From: G963675935 sp963823895 | GTDB lineage: Bacteria > Planctomycetota > Planctomycetia > Pirellulales > Thermoguttaceae | Assembly: GCA_963823895.1 (NCBI GenBank) | Contig: CAWGNG010000018.1 | Coordinates: 1 to 64,000 of the forward strand | Length of the DNA stretch: 64,000 bases | Reading direction: 5' to 3' | Shown: piece by piece, positions 60,630 through 64,000 of the stretch | Layout of the letters: every line of letters begins with the position of its first letter | How positions within the stretch are numbered: the first letter of the stretch is position 1 | Notes under the pieces: generated by a model | Told to the model about the DNA's origin: nothing | Seen by the model: only the letters and a program-made list of their open reading frames with translations | The model's database searches: none | Program-made: the position numbers and the translations under genes

Positions 60630-62085
60630 TCAATCTCCGTCCGTCACCAGGAAATTCTTGAACTGCCACGGATCGGCGGCGTCGATGTTGGGCTGATGAT
60701 AGCCGTGGAAATTGTTGACGTAATACTTCATCGGCGTCCAGTCGGAAGCGGTCGAGATCGACTGGCCGAGGTACGGCCGGGCGATCTTCAGCACGTAGTC
60801 GTGCGGCAAATAGTCGGGCACACACACGCCGCGGGCCGGATTCTCCACCATCCACATCGCCGCCGCCACCACCGAAATCGCCACCTGCATCGTCGTCGCG
60901 TTCTGCCGCGGCACCAGCCGCCGCGACTCCTCGATGCTCAAAACGCTGCCGGTCCACCAGGAATTGTAGGCATGGCCCATCAACAGGCGCCGAGAATGTC
61001 GCCGCCGCCGATAATTTCGTCACGCATGATCCGACGCTTTGGCTGCAAATCATAGTCGCGCCGCGCAGTTCCTCCAATGAGGCGATGGCACAGTCGCAAG
61101 GACAGTAGGCGTAGTGAACCGTCGGCCGGTAGATCGGCCCGTCGCCGTCCCAGACCGTCAAATAATCGGAAATCGTAAACGCCTCGCCGTGGCGGATGAT
61201 CATGCCGCGAATGCAGTAGTGGGGCACCCAGGAGACGACCCAGGTGTTGATCCCCATCCGCGCCAGGCAGATTTGGTTTCGCGGCCCGCGGGGATGGTGA
61301 TATGCACCGGGCGGGTCTTCCTTCTCGTGCGTTCCCCAGCCCATTTCGGCCGTCGTGATGCCCTCCTCGTGAAATCCCTCGATGCACCAGGTGTTGACGA
61401 ACTCATCGACCTGCTTCGGCCTGTCGGTGATCTGCGTGTCGCGTTCGCTACAGTGAATCACCTTTACGCCCAACTTCATCGCCAGACGATTGAAGGCGCG
61501 ATCGGCGATCGCCTGGCGAATCTCCTCGGCGTCGGCACCCGCGGCCTTTCGTTCGGCCAACAGCCGCTCGGCGATGTCGATCAGCCCCTGCTTCGTCCAG
61601 TGGGAGATCAGGCCCGGATTGCCGCCGTGTTCGATCACCGCCGTCGGCCCGCGCTCGCGCCAGCCGGCCGTCATGCGGCGGATGTTCATGTGCCGCCAAT
61701 AGAGCGTCCGCTCGGTCGGATGCTTCTGGGTCGCGCCGCCGTAAGGATCCCAGACTTCGACCGACGTGTTCACGTACAGCACGCCGCGATCGTGGCACCA
61801 TTGCAGGATTTCGCAGCAGTCGATATTCCAGGCCAGATCGACCAACAGGTCGCCCGGCGAAAGGTGCTTGGCCAACTCCGCTCCGAGATTCTCCCGCGTG
61901 ATCCGCCGCTCGACGAACCGAACCCCCTGAGCAGTCCACGGCTTCAACCGCTCGGAGTGATCCTCAAAATCGAGAACCGTAATGTTGCTCGGCTTGACGC
62001 GGAAATGCTTGACGAACAGCGGCAGCGCGCACTGCGCCACCGCGCCATAGCCCAAGAACAGCACTCGTCCGGCGAAGTCGATCAT
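60630..62085 (-). CDS. hss: Homospermidine synthase, with two frame breaks
   Basis: The frame from the ATG at 62085 carries the NAD-binding GYGAVAQCALP and continues through VEVWDPYGG, EHGGNPGLISHW and RLAMKLGVKVIHCSERDTQ to CDCAIASLEELRG. The conserved continuation DLQPKRRIMRDEIIGGGDILGA lies in a second frame and LMGHAYNSWWTGSVLSIEE to FKNFLVTDGD in a third. One base added near 61058-61064 (GGCGC to GGCCGC) and one near 60985-60991 (GCCTG to GCCCTG) restore 485 residues, the usual length. The enzyme makes homospermidine from two putrescines. It follows purC by 11 nt. Confidence 0.9.
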
Positions 62086-62096
62086 CCCCGATCCCC

Positions 62097-62981
62097 CTAG
62101 ACGAACTCGCGATCGGTCAGCCGTTCGTAGGCTTCGATGTACTTGTGCCGGGTCTTGGCCACCACGTCGTCGGGCAATGCCGGCGGCGGACTGTTCTTAT
62201 CCCAATCGGTCGAAGAGAGCCAGTCGCGCACAAATTGCTTGTCGAACGACGGCTGACCGTGACCGGCAGCGTACTGATCCGCCGGCCAGAAGCGGGAACT
62301 GTCGGGAGTAAGCACCTCGTCGATCAACAGCAACTCGTTGCCGACCCGGCCGAACTCGAACTTCGTGTCGGCGATGATGATTCCGCGGTGCCGGGCGTAT
62401 TCCGAGCCGCGCTGAAAAATCCGCAGGCTTCGCCGCTGCAATTCCTCGGCCAAATCGCGGCCGACGATCTCCCCCATCCGCTCGAAGGAGATATTCTCGT
62501 CGTGGCCCGTGGCCGCCTTCGTCGCCGGCGTGAAAATCGGCTCCGGCAACCGAGCGCTCTCTGTCAGTCCGGGCGGCAGCCTGATGCCGCAGACCATGCC
62601 GTTCTGCTGATACTCCGTCCAGCCCGAGCCGGCCAAATACCCGCGGACGACACATTCGATCGGCACGACCTCCGTCTTTCGGCAGAGGGTTGAGCGGCCC
62701 TCCAGCAGGCTATAATCAACCTCCGCGGCAAGCCCCATTTCTTCGACGTTCGTCGTGATCAGATGGTTGGGCTCGCCGAGCAAATCGAACCAGAACGCGG
62801 CGATCTGGGTCAGCACCCTCCCTTTGTCAGGGATACCGGTCGGCAGCACCCAGTCGAAGGCGCTGATCCGGTCCGTGCTGACCAGCAACAGCCGGTCGCC
62901 CAGATCATAAACGTCGCGCACCTTGCCGCGGTGGACCGTCAATCCTGGCAGGGACGTCTCTCGAACAGGAGTGTTGGCCAT
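62097..62981 (-). CDS. purC: Phosphoribosylaminoimidazole-succinocarboxamide synthase (SAICAR synthetase)
   Basis: 294 residues from the ATG at 62981. Family motifs: HRGKVRDVYDLGD, STDRISAFDW, VVRGYLAGSGW, the ATP-site IIADTKFEFG and DEVLTPDSSRFWP. It catalyses the ATP-dependent joining of CAIR and aspartate in purine synthesis. An upstream extension of 45 residues is not conserved and is rejected. It is the first gene of the minus-strand purC-hss group. Confidence 0.96.
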   Translation of the reverse strand: MANTPVRETSLPGLTVHRGKVRDVYDLGDRLLLVSTDRISAFDWVLPTGIPDKGRVLTQIAAFWFDLLGEPNHLITTNVEEMGLAAEVDYSLLEGRSTLCRKTEVVPIECVVRGYLAGSGWTEYQQNGMVCGIRLPPGLTESARLPEPIFTPATKAATGHDENISFERMGEIVGRDLAEELQRRSLRIFQRGSEYARHRGIIIADTKFEFGRVGNELLLIDEVLTPDSSRFWPADQYAAGHGQPSFDKQFVRDWLSSTDWDKNSPPPALPDDVVAKTRHKYIEAYERLTDREFV

Positions 62982-63209
62982 AGAATTTGAGGGCGGAGTA
63001 GTGAAAGGGAAGTACTTCGCCAAATATAACCAGCCGCGAGTCGTTTGACCAGCGGGCAGATTCCTGGGCAATTTGACGAATTCTCCCTTTGTCACGGCCC
63101 AGGCCCCAACCATCAACGCGCAAACTCGCGACTCGGGGATAGGGCTTGACTGCCATCGCAGAGGCAGTAGACTTAGTTTCTGCGTGACAGAAGCACTCGG
63201 TGCTGAATG

Positions 63210-63283
63210 GCCTCCTTAGCTCAATTGGTCAGAGCATCTGACTCTTAATCAGAGGGTTGTAGGTTCAAGTCCTACAGGGGGCA
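63210..63283 (+). tRNA. tRNA-Lys (anticodon CTT)
   Basis: A 74-nt cloverleaf with a 7-bp acceptor stem (GCCTCCT with AGGGGGC, one G-T pair), D-arm TAGCTCAATTGGTCAGAGCA, anticodon stem TCTGA/TCAGA with loop CTCTTAA (anticodon CTT), T-stem GTAGG/CCTAC and loop TTCAAGT, discriminator A. The CCA end is not encoded. Confidence 0.96.
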
Positions 63284-63889
63284 CTTGGCAGCTTGGCCAC
63301 GTTTCGCCAACGACTGCCGCCACTTGCCGCAAGCCTTGGCCTTCCAAGGCTTTGTGCGTTTCTTGGGGCAATCGGCGAGTCGATGTTCCTCTTTCTTCGA
63401 TGGGATCCAATTGTCGGCGGCGTCGTTCTCGATGTTCGGGTTGCCGGCAATCCGGCGGAGGAACGGATGCACGAGCGGGTGCAGACGATGGGCGGGAGCA
63501 GAGGTGCAACGCGATCATCGCTCCAGCAACGGAAGTTGGAAGGCTGCGGCCGACCACACACACCTGCGCAGGTCGAAAGCCGGCCGATTGAACCTGCCGC
63601 CACGCCTCGGTAGTGCGGCTAGCGGGTCACCGCCAACTGGCCGCGACGTTTACGCCGTGTTGGGCGGGTGTGGTTCCAAACCTCATCTCAGCGGCTGCCG
63701 GCAGGTGGCGGTTCGTCTATTCAACTGCAACCATTATCTGTTTATAATGCGACAATCTTGGGCCACTTTGCTACAATAGAAGTTGTAAAAGCGGCGGGAT
63801 TCTTCGCATTCGGCATCGCAGGAGGCCGCCGGCTGTCTTGTTCCTCTTATTTTCGTTCAGGCTGTTTGTCTGGGAAGGCGCATTCGTCT
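63284..63889. other. Region downstream of tRNA-Lys without a clear gene
   Basis: Several overlapping frames exist on both strands, but none has a recognisable motif or start signal. tRNA 3' ends are common integration sites, but no integrase or duplicated tRNA end is seen here. Confidence 0.45.
63720..63748 (+). promoter_or_regulatory. Possible promoter for the last gene
   Basis: TATAAT (63743-63748) with a weak -35 TTCAAC (63720-63725) and a 17-nt spacer. A second TACAAT lies at about 63771. The next ATG is 141 bp downstream. Confidence 0.35.
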
Positions 63890-64000
63890 ATGAGAACGAA
63901 TCTAGTTCGCGCGGTTTCATCTCTCAGCGTTATTCCCGTCATCTTCGCGGGCATGTTTTTGCTTCCCCGCGGGCTGTTGGCCGACAGCTTCAGTTGGCAA
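63890..64000 (+). CDS. Secreted protein, N-terminal part (cut by window edge)
   Basis: Thirty-seven codons from the ATG at 63890, with GGGAAGG upstream. They encode a signal peptide (basic MRTNLVR, hydrophobic VIPVIFAGMFLLPRGLLA, likely cleavage before DSFSW). The family cannot be named from this fragment. Confidence 0.65.
   Translation, partial: MRTNLVRAVSSLSVIPVIFAGMFLLPRGLLADSFSWQ

Noticed and set aside
63272..63472. Lys/Arg-rich 66-codon minus-strand frame overlapping the tRNA 3' end, as an integrase remnant
   Set aside because: No integrase motif is visible, it reads through the tRNA, and no duplicated tRNA end was found.

Overview
The window looks like a chromosome segment of a GC-rich planctomycete, probably of the Pirellulales. 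The main clues are an extracellular protease with the N-terminal 'ETLESRHLM' sorting motif, a Tat-exported Gfo/Idh protein, futalosine-pathway menaquinone genes, a cyanophycin cluster with a DUF1854 gene, homospermidine synthase, and many intergenic palindromes and 7-8 bp tandem repeats. The placement is by family recognition, not by a search.

Layout: 1-295 is the start of an N6-adenine DNA methylase cut by the window edge. 978-9278 holds an AAA+ ATPase, then mqnA, mqnC, a NatA/NatB-CPBP ABC exporter and an amidohydrolase that fits the futalosine deaminase role. 9227-13418 holds an LtaS-like sulfatase, miaA and a Gfo/Idh protein. 14092-15585 is a lower-GC secreted protein with YwqK-like repeats. 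15913-22294 is a cyanophycin locus (cphA, ABC transporter, DUF1854). 22348-28092 holds a large subtilase, a small unknown gene and a sigma-54-regulator-like protein with a degenerate ATPase. 28254-38983 (minus) is the membrane arm of complex I, nuoH-I-J-K-L-M-N, interrupted by a decayed IS630 element and by a small membrane-protein gene. 39090-40687 holds birA, a small membrane protein and a metallopeptidase; satP and a large secreted protein follow on the plus strand. 45013-56128 (plus) is a redox gene cluster: two PQQ-type propellers, an NHL protein, a Tat ferredoxin, a NapH-like membrane ferredoxin, a NuoE-NuoF fusion and an iron-sulfur/FAD GltD-like protein. 56145-62981 (minus) holds purC, homospermidine synthase, a HEAT-repeat protein, ornithine decarboxylase and a response regulator. 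tRNA-Lys(CTT) and the start of a secreted protein close the window.

The most unusual signal is in the repeats. At least eight families of long perfect or near-perfect palindromes (60-100 bp) are scattered here. Copies lie inside conserved genes (birA, the NuoE-NuoF fusion, the amidohydrolase, the NapH-like protein) and are translated as extra peptide. One copy at the nuoL/nuoM junction is flanked by a 69-bp direct duplication. A second class, tandem 7-8-mers like the STRR repeats of cyanobacteria, sits at gene ends and encodes the C-terminal tails of NuoM, NuoJ and the Tat ferredoxin.

Six genes (cphA, the cyanophycin ABC transporter, an unknown gene at 26174, nuoJ, nuoH and homospermidine synthase) have reading-frame breaks. 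Every one is explained by loss of 1-2 bases in a GGCC/GCGC/G-run context. This pattern suggests systematic sequence error more than pseudogenes, and it should be settled before any of these genes is called broken.
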